Virus record (IMG/VR): IMGVR_UViG_3300046000_006837
Coordinates: 1-59,299 of that record
DNA from: a virus
Length of the DNA: 59,299 bases
Reading direction: 5' to 3' (one strand)
The number at the start of each line of letters is the position of its first letter. Within the stretch, counting starts at the first letter, position 1. Made by a program: the position numbers and the translations under genes. Under the pieces are notes generated by a model. The model was not told the DNA's origin. It did no database searches and saw nothing but the letters and a program-made list of their open reading frames with translations. This document shows positions 29,232 to 34,925 of the stretch, piece by piece.

Positions 29232-29495
29232 ATGAGTAGTTTCGATTATCAAGGTTTAACGCCTAAAAGAGTATTTCCGGAGTCTATGGATGAAAGTCTC
29301 ATTGGAAGAAAAGTAATGTATAGAGAAGATTGGAATAATGTCAATGTTCAATATGAGCATGGTACTATCACTTCATTTAATGAGAGATATGTTTTTATTG
29401 ATTTTAGAGGTAATGGATTTGGGCAAGCATGTAAGTATAATAATGTCTTGTTAGCTCCCACGAGTATTGCTCCTCACATTTGTACACTTCCATAA
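29232..29495 (+). CDS. Hypothetical protein with SH3-like beta pattern (87 aa)
   Basis: The order GRKVMYREDWNNVNVQYEHG, TITSFNERYVFIDFRG suggests a small beta barrel, as in proteins whose members read 'G..V..fNERYvFV.F'. No function assigned. Confidence 0.7.
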   Translation: MSSFDYQGLTPKRVFPESMDESLIGRKVMYREDWNNVNVQYEHGTITSFNERYVFIDFRGNGFGQACKYNNVLLAPTSIAPHICTLP

Positions 29496-29509
29496 TTAAA
29501 TCTTATATC

Positions 29510-30154
29510 ATGTTGTATGTTAGTATTGATATTGAAACAAGTGGGTTAAATCCTAATAAAGATCAAATCCTATCATTTGGAGCAATTATTGAAGATACAA
29601 GTAAAATGTTATCATTTGAAGATTGTCCTAAGTTCTATGCTACTGTTATTCATAGACGTATTAAAGGATCTCCGGAAGCATTATCGATGAATATGGATCT
29701 TGTTCAGGATATTTCAGATTATTTAGAAAATGAAAGTAATGATGCATTAAATAATGTTGTAGGTAATTGGAATCCTATTTTTGTTGAGACTTTTACATTA
29801 ACTGCATGTTTTACATCTTTTCTAGATGCTAATGGAATTAAAGCTAATTCTAGGTATGGTAGATTTAAGATAAATGTAGCTGGAAAGAATTTTGCTGCAT
29901 TTGACATGTTATTCTTAAATAATGTTCCTGGATGGTTGGGATTTATTGATGTTCATAAAAGAGTGTTGGACCCCGCAATTTTATATTTTGATTTGATAAG
30001 AGATTCCGAGTTACCGTCTTTAGATATATGCAAGATGAGAGCTAATATTGATGGGGATGTTAGTCATAATGCTTTATTGGATGCATGGGATGTTATTCAA
30101 TTGATAAGACATAAATTTAAAATGACTCACATCGGAAAATTAACATATTATTAA
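29510..30154 (+). CDS. DEDDh 3'-5' exonuclease (214 aa)
   Basis: All five residues of the RNase T / DnaQ-type site are visible: D7 and E9 (SIDIETSGLNP), D132 (AAFDMLF), H186 and D191 (SHNALLDAWD). Length and the lack of other domains fit a stand-alone oligonucleotide or RNA/DNA 3' exonuclease. Given the tRNA-like elements that begin 53 nt downstream, RNA 3' trimming is a possible but unproven job. The ATG at 29510 is used. Confidence 0.9.
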   Translation: MLYVSIDIETSGLNPNKDQILSFGAIIEDTSKMLSFEDCPKFYATVIHRRIKGSPEALSMNMDLVQDISDYLENESNDALNNVVGNWNPIFVETFTLTACFTSFLDANGIKANSRYGRFKINVAGKNFAAFDMLFLNNVPGWLGFIDVHKRVLDPAILYFDLIRDSELPSLDICKMRANIDGDVSHNALLDAWDVIQLIRHKFKMTHIGKLTYY

Positions 30155-30165
30155 CAAAGTAGGTA

Positions 30166-30196
30166 TTGTTTTTGTGGAAGAACATACTTATATTTG
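30166..30196 (+). promoter_or_regulatory. Promoter of the tRNA-like array
   Basis: TTG (in gtattgttt) lies 20 bp before box TATATTTG (30189-30196). The first tRNA-like element begins at 30207, so the predicted transcription start coincides roughly with its 5' end. Confidence 0.75.
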
Positions 30197-30206
30197 CATT
30201 GTAATT

Positions 30207-30332
30207 AGTCAGATGGCGAAACAAGGGCAGCGCTGATAAAGCTGATTCCTGATGGTAGATGCTAGCGTTGTAAAGGTAGAATGATAAATAGGTTACGCTT
30301 CATTCGTACAGGTTCGAGCCCTGTTCTGACCA
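30207..30332 (+). tRNA. tRNA-like element 4, expanded (126 nt), pseudoknot-capable
   Basis: AGTCAGA (30207-30213) pairs with TCTGACC (30325-30331), first pair A-C mismatched. T arm ACAGG-TTCGAGC-CCTGT. The D-arm 3' part TGGTAGATGC lies 40 nt late, so the D loop holds an insert; that insert contains CAGC-GCTGATAAA-GCTG, an Ile(GAU)-like anticodon hairpin. AGCGT (30264-30268)/ACGCT (30295-30299) forms the next stem; in its loop GAATGA (30279-30284) is complementary to TCATTC (30300-30305) next to the T arm, giving a pseudoknot. The loop begins TTGTAAA, Tyr-like. Confidence 0.6.
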
Positions 30333-30410
30333 CGAAGGCTAGGTAGCTCCTAGATGAACTTAGGGCGGTAACGGGCTAGCCTAAGAGAGATTGAAAAAAA
30401 GCCCGTACAT
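30333..30410 (+). ncRNA. Structured RNA with two exclusive hairpins
   Basis: AGGCTAG (30336-30342) pairs with CTAGCCT (30376-30382). ACGGGCT (30371-30377) pairs with AGCCCGT (30400-30406). The two stems share bases 30376-30377, so they exclude each other, as in an attenuator or switch. No ORF. It lies between two tRNA-like elements. Confidence 0.5.
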
Positions 30411-30489
30411 GGTCAGGTGGGTGTAATGAGGAAAGGTTTCCGAGTCCAGTAAAATGGTTGCTTATCCGGTTCAAGTCCGGCCCTGACTA
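30411..30489 (+). tRNA. tRNA-like element 5, degenerate (79 nt)
   Basis: GGTCAGG (30411-30417) pairs with CCTGACT (30482-30488), one G-U. T arm CCGG-TTCAAGT-CCGG with its outer pair mismatched. The D arm is poorly formed and the centre holds GGAA-AGGT-TTCC and CCA-GTAAAA-TGG instead of an anticodon arm. The most eroded member of the set. Confidence 0.45.
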
Positions 30490-30638
30490 CAAAAAGCCCT
30501 CTGCCTAGCGCTGGGTATGGATCGAAGATAGAGATTACAGATATGCGACTTATACTCGTATATTGGCGTGGAGGCTCTCCGAATCGTAGGTCGGCATAGT
30601 TTGTGCGTTCTAGGGGTATTACAAAAATGCACATTTTT
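30490..30638 (+). ncRNA. Structured gap with anticodon-arm-like hairpin
   Basis: No ORF. ATATGCGA (30541-30548) and TCGTATAT (30556-30563) form 8 bp around the 7-nt loop CTTATAC, which has the layout of an anticodon loop with U33 and UAU. No acceptor or T arm surrounds it, so its identity is open. Confidence 0.4.
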
Positions 30639-30732
30639 AACAAGGTGACGAAAATGGATAAACGTAAGGACAGCGTAGTAGCTTATAAAAAGGTTTCCGA
30701 AAAAGTTGCAGGTTCGAATCCTGTCCTTGTTA
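30639..30732 (+). tRNA. tRNA-like element 6, expanded (94 nt), no anticodon assigned
   Basis: AACAAGG (30639-30645) pairs with CCTTGTT (30725-30731). Short D stem ACG/CGT (30648, 30663). T arm GCAGG-TTCGAAT-CCTGT with a terminal G-U. The 42 nt between D and T arms have no clear 5-bp/7-nt arm. It ends 15 nt before the next ATG. Confidence 0.55.
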
Positions 30733-30747
30733 CAAAAAACAAAAATT

Positions 30748-30993
30748 ATGACAACAGTAGAGAAAATGATTCATATTAAAAAGCTGGTCGAAGAAGTGGA
30801 ATCAGAAGTACGGGAAACGGCTAGACATATAGAAGATATTGATTGGCCGCTTTACAGAATGCTTACAGAAGGATGCGCCGACCGGTTTAAGCACATGTCT
30901 AAAGATCTATCAACAGGATATACAATTGAAAGTTGGGAGAAGCAATTGTGGCAGGCTTATAAATTAATTTGGCCAAATTCAGTAAAACTTTAA
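30748..30993 (+). CDS. Helical hypothetical protein (81 aa)
   Basis: Coiled-coil-like start (KMIHIKKLVEEVESEVRETA), then WPLYRMLTEGCADRFKHM. No family recognised. The ATG lies 15 nt after tRNA-like element 6; the frame continuing upstream through that element is not credible. Confidence 0.7.
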   Translation: MTTVEKMIHIKKLVEEVESEVRETARHIEDIDWPLYRMLTEGCADRFKHMSKDLSTGYTIESWEKQLWQAYKLIWPNSVKL

Positions 30994-31003
30994 ATGATTG
31001 AAA

Positions 31004-31180
31004 ATGAATAGCATACTAATATGTGTATTACTACAATTTGTTTTGTTTACACCATTTTATTTAGTTTGGAGAAACGACTGTAAAGAAATAGGTAAAGAAA
31101 ACTTAGCAGTAAGTTTAACTGAAAGGTTTATTTCTTGTATATTATTTTGCCCAATTTGGATCATTCCATTTATTCGTTAA
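31004..31180 (+). CDS. Small membrane protein (58 aa)
   Basis: Two hydrophobic segments (residues 3-22, about 43-58) with a charged loop WRNDCKEIGKENLAVS between. No family recognised. Confidence 0.65.
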   Translation: MNSILICVLLQFVLFTPFYLVWRNDCKEIGKENLAVSLTERFISCILFCPIWIIPFIR

Positions 31181-31216
31181 ATTCCTTCCTTCCTACAAAT
31201 TTAAAAATAATAGATC

Positions 31217-31333
31217 ATGAAAACATTGTTTGAAATTTATAGAAAACAAGCATCTATTGCTTATAATTACCCATCAGTTAAATTATGCTCAGATGGTGAT
31301 GTAATAAATTATTTGAAAAGTATTAAGTTATAA
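31217..31333 (+). CDS. Very small protein (38 aa)
   Basis: ATG at 31217, stop at 31333: MKTLFEIYRKQASIAYNYPS and more. It has the same A-rich start context as its neighbours, and the stop lies 10 nt before tRNA-like element 7. No family recognised; coding status rests on context only. Confidence 0.5.
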   Translation: MKTLFEIYRKQASIAYNYPSVKLCSDGDVINYLKSIKL

Positions 31334-31343
31334 GAACTAATAT

Positions 31344-31444
31344 AGCAAGGTGGCGGAATTGGTAGACGCTAGCTAAGAATCGACAGGTGTACAACTGTTA
31401 TTGAGCTTATACGATTCATGCAGGTTCGAATCCTGCCTTTGCTA
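31344..31444 (+). tRNA. tRNA-like element 7, expanded (101 nt), pseudoknot-capable
   Basis: AGCAAGG (31344-31350) pairs with CTTTGCT (31437-31443). The Leu-type D arm contains AATTGGTAG. T arm GCAGG-TTCGAAT-CCTGC. AGCT (31371-31374)/AGCT (31404-31407) forms the central stem; GAATCG (31377-31382) in its loop pairs with CGATTC (31412-31417) just before the T arm. ACAG/CTGT (31383-31386, 31395-31398) makes an inner hairpin with loop GTGTACAA. It ends 14 nt before the next ATG. Confidence 0.6.
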
Positions 31445-31458
31445 CTAAAAAATAAAAC

Positions 31459-31611
31459 ATGGATTTATTTATTTTATTATTATCAACTGCTGTTATTCTT
31501 GGTTTATCTAATAAATCAGATTATCAAATTAAAAAGGAAGCAGATAAATTACCTCCTTTTACGAAACAAGAAGCAATAGATTATTACTATAGAGAACTTT
31601 TAGGAAAATAA
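31459..31611 (+). CDS. Very small membrane-start protein (50 aa)
   Basis: MDLFILLLSTAVILGLSNKS gives one hydrophobic segment and is followed by a polar part (KQEAIDYYYRELLGK). Could be a small membrane-anchored protein. It fits exactly between tRNA-like elements 7 and 8. Confidence 0.55.
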   Translation: MDLFILLLSTAVILGLSNKSDYQIKKEADKLPPFTKQEAIDYYYRELLGK

Positions 31612-31618
31612 TAAACTT

Positions 31619-31809
31619 GGCAAGGTGGCGAAATGTTTAAACAACCCCGTTCCAGCCGTGAAAATAATGTGGTTAGAATCCACTACGGGGTTAATGTTTG
31701 AACTTGGTAGACGCTTAAGGGTTGGATAGATGTTGCAACGTAAAACAGAGAAAATAACCTAACAAATCATACAAAATCTATCGTGCAGGTTCGAATCCTG
31801 CCCTTGCTA
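31619..31809 (+). tRNA. tRNA-like element 8, giant (191 nt), with nested insert
   Basis: GGCAAGG (31619-31625) pairs with CCTTGCT (31802-31808). The D loop is split by an insert (31635-31703) closed by GTTTAAAC/GTTTGAAC and AACCCCGT/ACGGGGTT, which itself contains a T-arm-like GTGG-TTAGAAT-CCAC (31669-31683). The D arm resumes as TTGGTAG-ACGC. GGGTT (31719-31723)/AACCT (31756-31760) is the central stem; GATAGAT (31725-31731) in its loop pairs with ATCTATC (31776-31782) before the T arm. It ends 15 nt before an ATG. Confidence 0.6.
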
Positions 31810-31824
31810 CGCAAAAAACATAAG

Positions 31825-31860
31825 ATGGAGTTTCCTTACCTTGTAAAAGATGGGTTTTAG
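31825..31860 (+). CDS. Possible 11-residue ORF between tRNA-like elements
   Basis: An ATG at the usual 15 nt after element 8 opens MEFPYLVKDGF and a TAG, and element 9 starts 11 nt later. It could be a leader peptide or the remnant of a deleted gene. Only the spacing supports it. Confidence 0.25.
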   Translation: MEFPYLVKDGF

Positions 31861-31871
31861 AAATCTTAATT

Positions 31872-31949
31872 AGTCAGGTGGCAGATTGGTATGCAACTCT
31901 CAGTGTAAACAAAGGGGGTGATAAGCAGGTTCGAATCCTGTCCTGACTG
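31872..31949 (+). tRNA. tRNA-like element 9 (78 nt), enlarged anticodon loop
   Basis: AGTCAGG (31872-31878) pairs with CCTGACT (31942-31948), discriminator G. D arm GCA-GATTGGTA-TGC. T arm GCAGG-TTCGAAT-CCTGT. The anticodon stem is ACTCTC/GGGGGT with two G-U pairs and a 12-nt loop AGTGTAAACAAA containing a Tyr-like UGUAAA. The closest in size to a normal tRNA apart from element 3. Confidence 0.6.
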
Positions 31950-31970
31950 CAAACTTTAAAAACAAATAAC

Positions 31971-32225
31971 ATGGTAAACGAAATAACAAAAGTATTTTCT
32001 GACATGTCCAATGAATAATTAGCTCAAGTAATTCAAGAAATGAAAGAAGATGGTCCACAAGGTATTATCCGTATGGAAGGTATTATAAGGGAAAAATGTA
32101 ACATGATTCAAAAGATTGTAGGTGGAGATACTTACGAACGTATAATGATGGTTCAGTTTTCAATTCTTCAAGAAGCTGCGTATAGGTTTACACCAACGAT
32201 GGATGAATTAACACATAATGTATAA
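31971..32225 (+). pseudogene. Small gene with in-frame TAA (84 codons if read through)
   Basis: ATG at 31971 stands 21 nt after element 9. Codon 16 (32016-32018) is TAA, after which the same frame stays open to 32225 with LAQVIQEMKEDGPQGI and more. NE-stop-LAQVIQE fits a CAA or GAA codon changed by one base. Either a recent loss, a read-through site, or re-initiation at the ATG at 32040 (61 aa). Other genes in the window use TAA as a true stop. Confidence 0.6.
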
Positions 32226-32232
32226 ATAATAT

Positions 32233-32341
32233 AGTCAGATGGTGAAATTGGTTCACCTTAGCAGTAGCAGACACTACATAAAAATTGGCCGAATGTCATC
32301 GATACCAAAAGCTAATACAGGTTCGAATCCTGTTCTGACTA
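32233..32341 (+). tRNA. tRNA-like element 10, expanded (109 nt)
   Basis: AGTCAGA (32233-32239) pairs with TCTGACT (32334-32340). D arm GTGA-AATTGGT-TCAC. TTAGC (32258-32262) pairs with GCTAA (32311-32315), one nt before the T arm ACAGG-TTCGAAT-CCTGT. Inside this stem lie GTAG-CAGACA-CTAC and TTGG...CCAA, so the anticodon arm is replaced by a multi-branch loop. It ends 16 nt before the next ATG. Confidence 0.6.
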
Positions 32342-32357
32342 CAAAAAAATTAAGGTC

Positions 32358-32615
32358 ATGAATATTAAACAATTAAAAGAATCAATCGCAAATCTTCCTG
32401 ATGAAATGGAAGTGGTTTTACAAAAAGATAGTGAGGGTAACGGGTATAGTCCACTTAAAGGTGTTGACTCAGATGCTGTTTACATTCCTTATAATACATG
32501 GTCAGGGGATGTTTATTCAATTGGATGGACTTCAGATGAAGCTGATATGTCAGATAAAGAATGGCAGGAAATAAAGTCAAAACCAAGAACTTTGATTTTA
32601 TATCCTGTTAATTAA
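32358..32615 (+). CDS. Conserved phage-type small protein (85 aa)
   Basis: Starts NIKQLKESIANLPDEMEVVL with QKDSEGNGYSPLKGVD, a pattern I recall from many phage genomes with no assigned role. Acidic, soluble. It fits between elements 10 and 11. Confidence 0.8.
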   Translation: MNIKQLKESIANLPDEMEVVLQKDSEGNGYSPLKGVDSDAVYIPYNTWSGDVYSIGWTSDEADMSDKEWQEIKSKPRTLILYPVN

Positions 32616-32624
32616 TATTAACCT

Positions 32625-32726
32625 AGTCAGGTGGCGGAATGGTAGACGCACATCCTAAATACATTCAGATGGTGGAACTGAATTAATTGGGTGTACCACT
32701 TGCAGGTTCGAATCCTGTTCTGGCTA
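32625..32726 (+). tRNA. tRNA-like element 11, expanded (102 nt)
   Basis: AGTCAGG (32625-32631) pairs with TCTGGCT (32719-32725), two G-U. Leu-type D arm with AATGGTAG. CATCC (32651-32655)/GGGTG (32689-32693) forms a 5-bp anticodon stem. Its loop contains the extra hairpin ATTCAG (32663-32668)/CTGAAT (32678-32683), as if a 20-nt hairpin had been inserted in the anticodon loop. It ends 20 nt before the next ATG. Confidence 0.6.
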
Positions 32727-32746
32727 CAAATTTCAAAACAATTATC

Positions 32747-32986
32747 ATGAATATAGTGTATTGGACAACAAAAGATAATCGCAAAATAAATATAGATGAA
32801 ATGTCTGTTGATCATTTGCGTAACATAGTAAAAATGATTGTAAAACAAACTCAACATTTTCAAAACACATGTCCTCATAATGTAGATGATGCGATGTCAT
32901 TAGAAATAGAGGAAGGTGAATCTTTTTTTGAAAAACTACGTTCTACAAACTATGAGGACATCTGTTGGAGAGAATTAGAGTTTTAA
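32747..32986 (+). CDS. Hypothetical protein (79 aa)
   Basis: MNIVYWTTKDNRKINIDEMS, a helix HLRNIVKMIVKQTQHF, then acidic residues. No family recognised. Last gene of the tRNA-like array; the frame running upstream through element 11 is not credible. Confidence 0.7.
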   Translation: MNIVYWTTKDNRKINIDEMSVDHLRNIVKMIVKQTQHFQNTCPHNVDDAMSLEIEEGESFFEKLRSTNYEDICWRELEF

Positions 32987-33062
32987 ATATCATAAACAAA
33001 TTATCATTATACATGGTGTTCAATATTTAGTACTTTTCATTGTCAATGAACGTTTAAATATA

Positions 33063-33134
33063 ATGAACATAATGTCAATAAAAAATTATGAGCTTCTTGA
33101 TGTCAGGAAGATGTTATTTGATCAAAAAAATTAA
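33063..33134 (+). CDS. Possible 23-residue ORF
   Basis: ATG at 33063 opens MNIMSIKNYELLDVRKMLFD and ends at a TAA at 33134, 4 nt before the next gene. Only the close spacing supports it. Confidence 0.25.
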   Translation: MNIMSIKNYELLDVRKMLFDQKN

Positions 33135-33137
33135 TGC

Positions 33138-33344
33138 ATGAAATCATTTAGAGAAATTTTATTCTTCTTAGGAGTAACGGAGAAGATTGTAAATGAAAGA
33201 GGGTATGAAAAATATAGGCTTAATCGTTATAATCCTCTATCCTATATTCTAATCATTCTCGTTTTTGTTGTGGGAATTATCCTATATGGTGTAATAGGAT
33301 TTTGGAAAGAAATTGATTTACGTAACCCTTTTAAATACCAATAA
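33138..33344 (+). CDS. Single-pass membrane protein (68 aa)
   Basis: Polar basic N-terminus, then one membrane segment (LSYILIILVFVVGIILYGVI) and a short tail. No family recognised. Its stop overlaps the leader of the kinase gene. Confidence 0.7.
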   Translation: MKSFREILFFLGVTEKIVNERGYEKYRLNRYNPLSYILIILVFVVGIILYGVIGFWKEIDLRNPFKYQ

Positions 33345-33345
33345 T

Positions 33346-33747
33346 ATGAATAAAACACTCTTTTTATTAAGAGGATTGCCAGGTTCAGGTAAAACAACTT
33401 TGGCAAATCAATTAGGCGGATCTCTAGTTGAAGCCGACAGATATTTTATGGTATATGGTGAATATAAGTTTGATGCTGCTAAATTGAAAGAAGCTCATGC
33501 TTGGTGCAGGAATCAGGTTAAAGAGTGGATGGAAACCAATGATAGAGGATTTGATGTTCCCAGGATTGTTGTTTCCAATACCTTTACACAAGAATGGGAA
33601 ATGAAACCTTACTTTGATTTGGCAAAAGAACATGGTTATACGGTCTTTTCATTAATTGTGGAAAATAGACATGGAGGTAAAAATGTTCATGATTGCTCGG
33701 AAGAAACTATAACAAAGATGAGAGAAAGATTTGAAATTTCATTGTGA
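33346..33747 (+). CDS. P-loop polynucleotide-kinase-like protein (133 aa)
   Basis: Walker A GLPGSGKTT (10-18), then EADRYF (D31) and the blocks VSNTFTQEWEMKPY and VENRHGGKNVHDCSEETI, ending MRERFEISL. This order is that of AAA_33 / N4BP2-type kinases related to the 5'-kinase domain of Pnkp. Small and full length for the type. With the metallophosphoesterase (35259) and RNA ligase (38868) it could form an RNA end-healing and sealing set; this is inference. Confidence 0.85.
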   Translation: MNKTLFLLRGLPGSGKTTLANQLGGSLVEADRYFMVYGEYKFDAAKLKEAHAWCRNQVKEWMETNDRGFDVPRIVVSNTFTQEWEMKPYFDLAKEHGYTVFSLIVENRHGGKNVHDCSEETITKMRERFEISL

Positions 33748-33804
33748 AAAAATATGAGACATAGTATTAAAAATAATTTTAAAACTCTTTAAATTATTTC
33801 CCTT

Positions 33805-34005
33805 ATGACAGATGATTTAGAAAAAGAACTAATAAAGATTATGAAAGTACCGGTTAGACAAAATGTTTATGAATACATTTGGTCAAAGGTATTTCCAAAT
33901 GAAGAATTTGATTATAATGATTTCTATGATTGGTCAAGAGAAAACGCTAATATTGCATTAGAATTAGCTTTGCAGTATTGCGACCTAATGACTTGGAAAA
34001 GATGA
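33805..34005 (+). CDS. Hypothetical protein (66 aa)
   Basis: Acidic, Trp/Tyr-rich, helical (EKELIKIMKVPVRQNVYEYI). No family recognised. It is bracketed by a duplicated piece of the kinase gene 3' end (33719-33750 and 34000-34036), suggesting insertion by recombination at a short repeat. Confidence 0.65.
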   Translation: MTDDLEKELIKIMKVPVRQNVYEYIWSKVFPNEEFDYNDFYDWSRENANIALELALQYCDLMTWKR

Positions 34006-34036
34006 GAGGAAGATTTGAAATTTCATTGTGAAAAAA
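34000..34036 (+). repeat. Remnant copy of the kinase gene 3' end
   Basis: gatgagaggaagatttgaaa and the following ttcattgtgaaaaaa repeat the sequence at 33719-33753, which encodes the kinase C-terminus MRERFEISL and its stop, with one base change. Here it is not translated in that role. Confidence 0.75.
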
Positions 34037-34040
34037 CAAC

Positions 34041-34343
34041 ATGAAAAATAAAGGCGCGCTAAAAATAAAGATTGAGTCGTTCTCTAAATTAGAAAAAAAT
34101 TGGGGGAGTTACAATGAAGATGAAATAACCATTGAATCAATTATAACAGCGAACAAAGTTTTAGATAAGTTATCTGATATTGTAGAAATACAAAAAGTTC
34201 ATGTGTTTCCAATGAGAGATGGCGGTGTGCAGATTCAAATAGGAGAGTACAAAGAAATTGAAATATTCAATTATACAGTAACAGAAATAGAATTTGACAT
34301 AAACTTTAACGTCATCAACAAATATGTTTATGAACTTTATTAA
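34041..34343 (+). CDS. Hypothetical protein (100 aa)
   Basis: Alpha/beta: LKIKIESFSKLEKNWGSYNE, then VHVFPMRDGGVQIQIGEYKE. The central part resembles the 'P...GgvqleW' segment common in small helper proteins of toxin or plasmid loci, but I cannot assign it. Soluble. Confidence 0.65.
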   Translation: MKNKGALKIKIESFSKLEKNWGSYNEDEITIESIITANKVLDKLSDIVEIQKVHVFPMRDGGVQIQIGEYKEIEIFNYTVTEIEFDINFNVINKYVYELY

Positions 34344-34362
34344 CACTATAAAAAAAATAACC

Positions 34363-34707
34363 ATGAGTGGAGGATTTTTTAATTATGACCAGGCTCGAAT
34401 GAAGAATATGATTGATTCTATCGAAGAGTTAATTGAGAAAAATGGAAGGGCTAAAACAGAAGAAGAAATTAGGGAGGGTGCTTGGGGAACTCTTGATGAT
34501 GATTATTTTACTAAGTATCCTGATGAAAAGTTTTGGTATAAGTATTCGGATGAAGTTATAGAAGAGTTTAAAGAAGCAGTAAAGTACTTGAGTATTGCTT
34601 ATGTATATGCTCAAAGAGTTGATTGGTTAGTATCAGGTGATGATAGCGAGGAATCATTTATGGAAAGACTAAAGAAAGATTTAACCTTAAAAGTATATTT
34701 GAAATGA
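34363..34707 (+). CDS. MSGG-FNYDQ conserved phage protein (114 aa)
   Basis: MSGGFFNYDQARMKNMIDSI start and the end blocks KYLSIAYVYAQRVDWLVSGD and EESFMERLKKDL match a small protein present in many large phages, without assigned role. The upstream in-frame ATG at 34324 is inside the previous gene and is not used. It overlaps the next gene by 4 nt. Confidence 0.82.
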   Translation: MSGGFFNYDQARMKNMIDSIEELIEKNGRAKTEEEIREGAWGTLDDDYFTKYPDEKFWYKYSDEVIEEFKEAVKYLSIAYVYAQRVDWLVSGDDSEESFMERLKKDLTLKVYLK

Positions 34708-34925
34708 AAAGCATGTTACTTCTTATTTTATTAGCGTGTGGGCTTACCTTTTTAGGATTGTATTGTGAATCTAAGAAAGATCCTTACGAGATTGGTATGC
34801 ACTGGTCATATAGTATCAGTTGTGAAAATGGATTTATCTTTAAAATACTAGATCAGCGAAGGGGTACGATTCAAATTTTTAATAGCGACGGGACTCCTTT
34901 AAAATGTGGAGAAAAAATATACTAA
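34704..34925 (+). CDS. Small membrane-anchored or exported protein (73 aa)
   Basis: Hydrophobic start MKSMLLLILLACGLTFLGLYC with an LxxC-like site at C12 (lipoprotein processing is possible), then a beta-rich part (ISCENGFIFKILDQRRGTIQI) and SDGTPLKCGEKIY. I recall similar small exported phage proteins. Confidence 0.75.
   Translation: MKSMLLLILLACGLTFLGLYCESKKDPYEIGMHWSYSISCENGFIFKILDQRRGTIQIFNSDGTPLKCGEKIY

Noticed and set aside
31619-31809. Element 8 as a tmRNA
   Set aside because: No tag-peptide reading frame with an Ala-Ala end was found, the acceptor is not of the GGGG-A-U type with G-U wobble, and the length is below that of tmRNA.
31971-32225. Phage-wide reassignment of TAA to an amino acid
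   Set aside because: Nearly every other gene in the window ends with TAA at a sensible place; only this one gene is interrupted.
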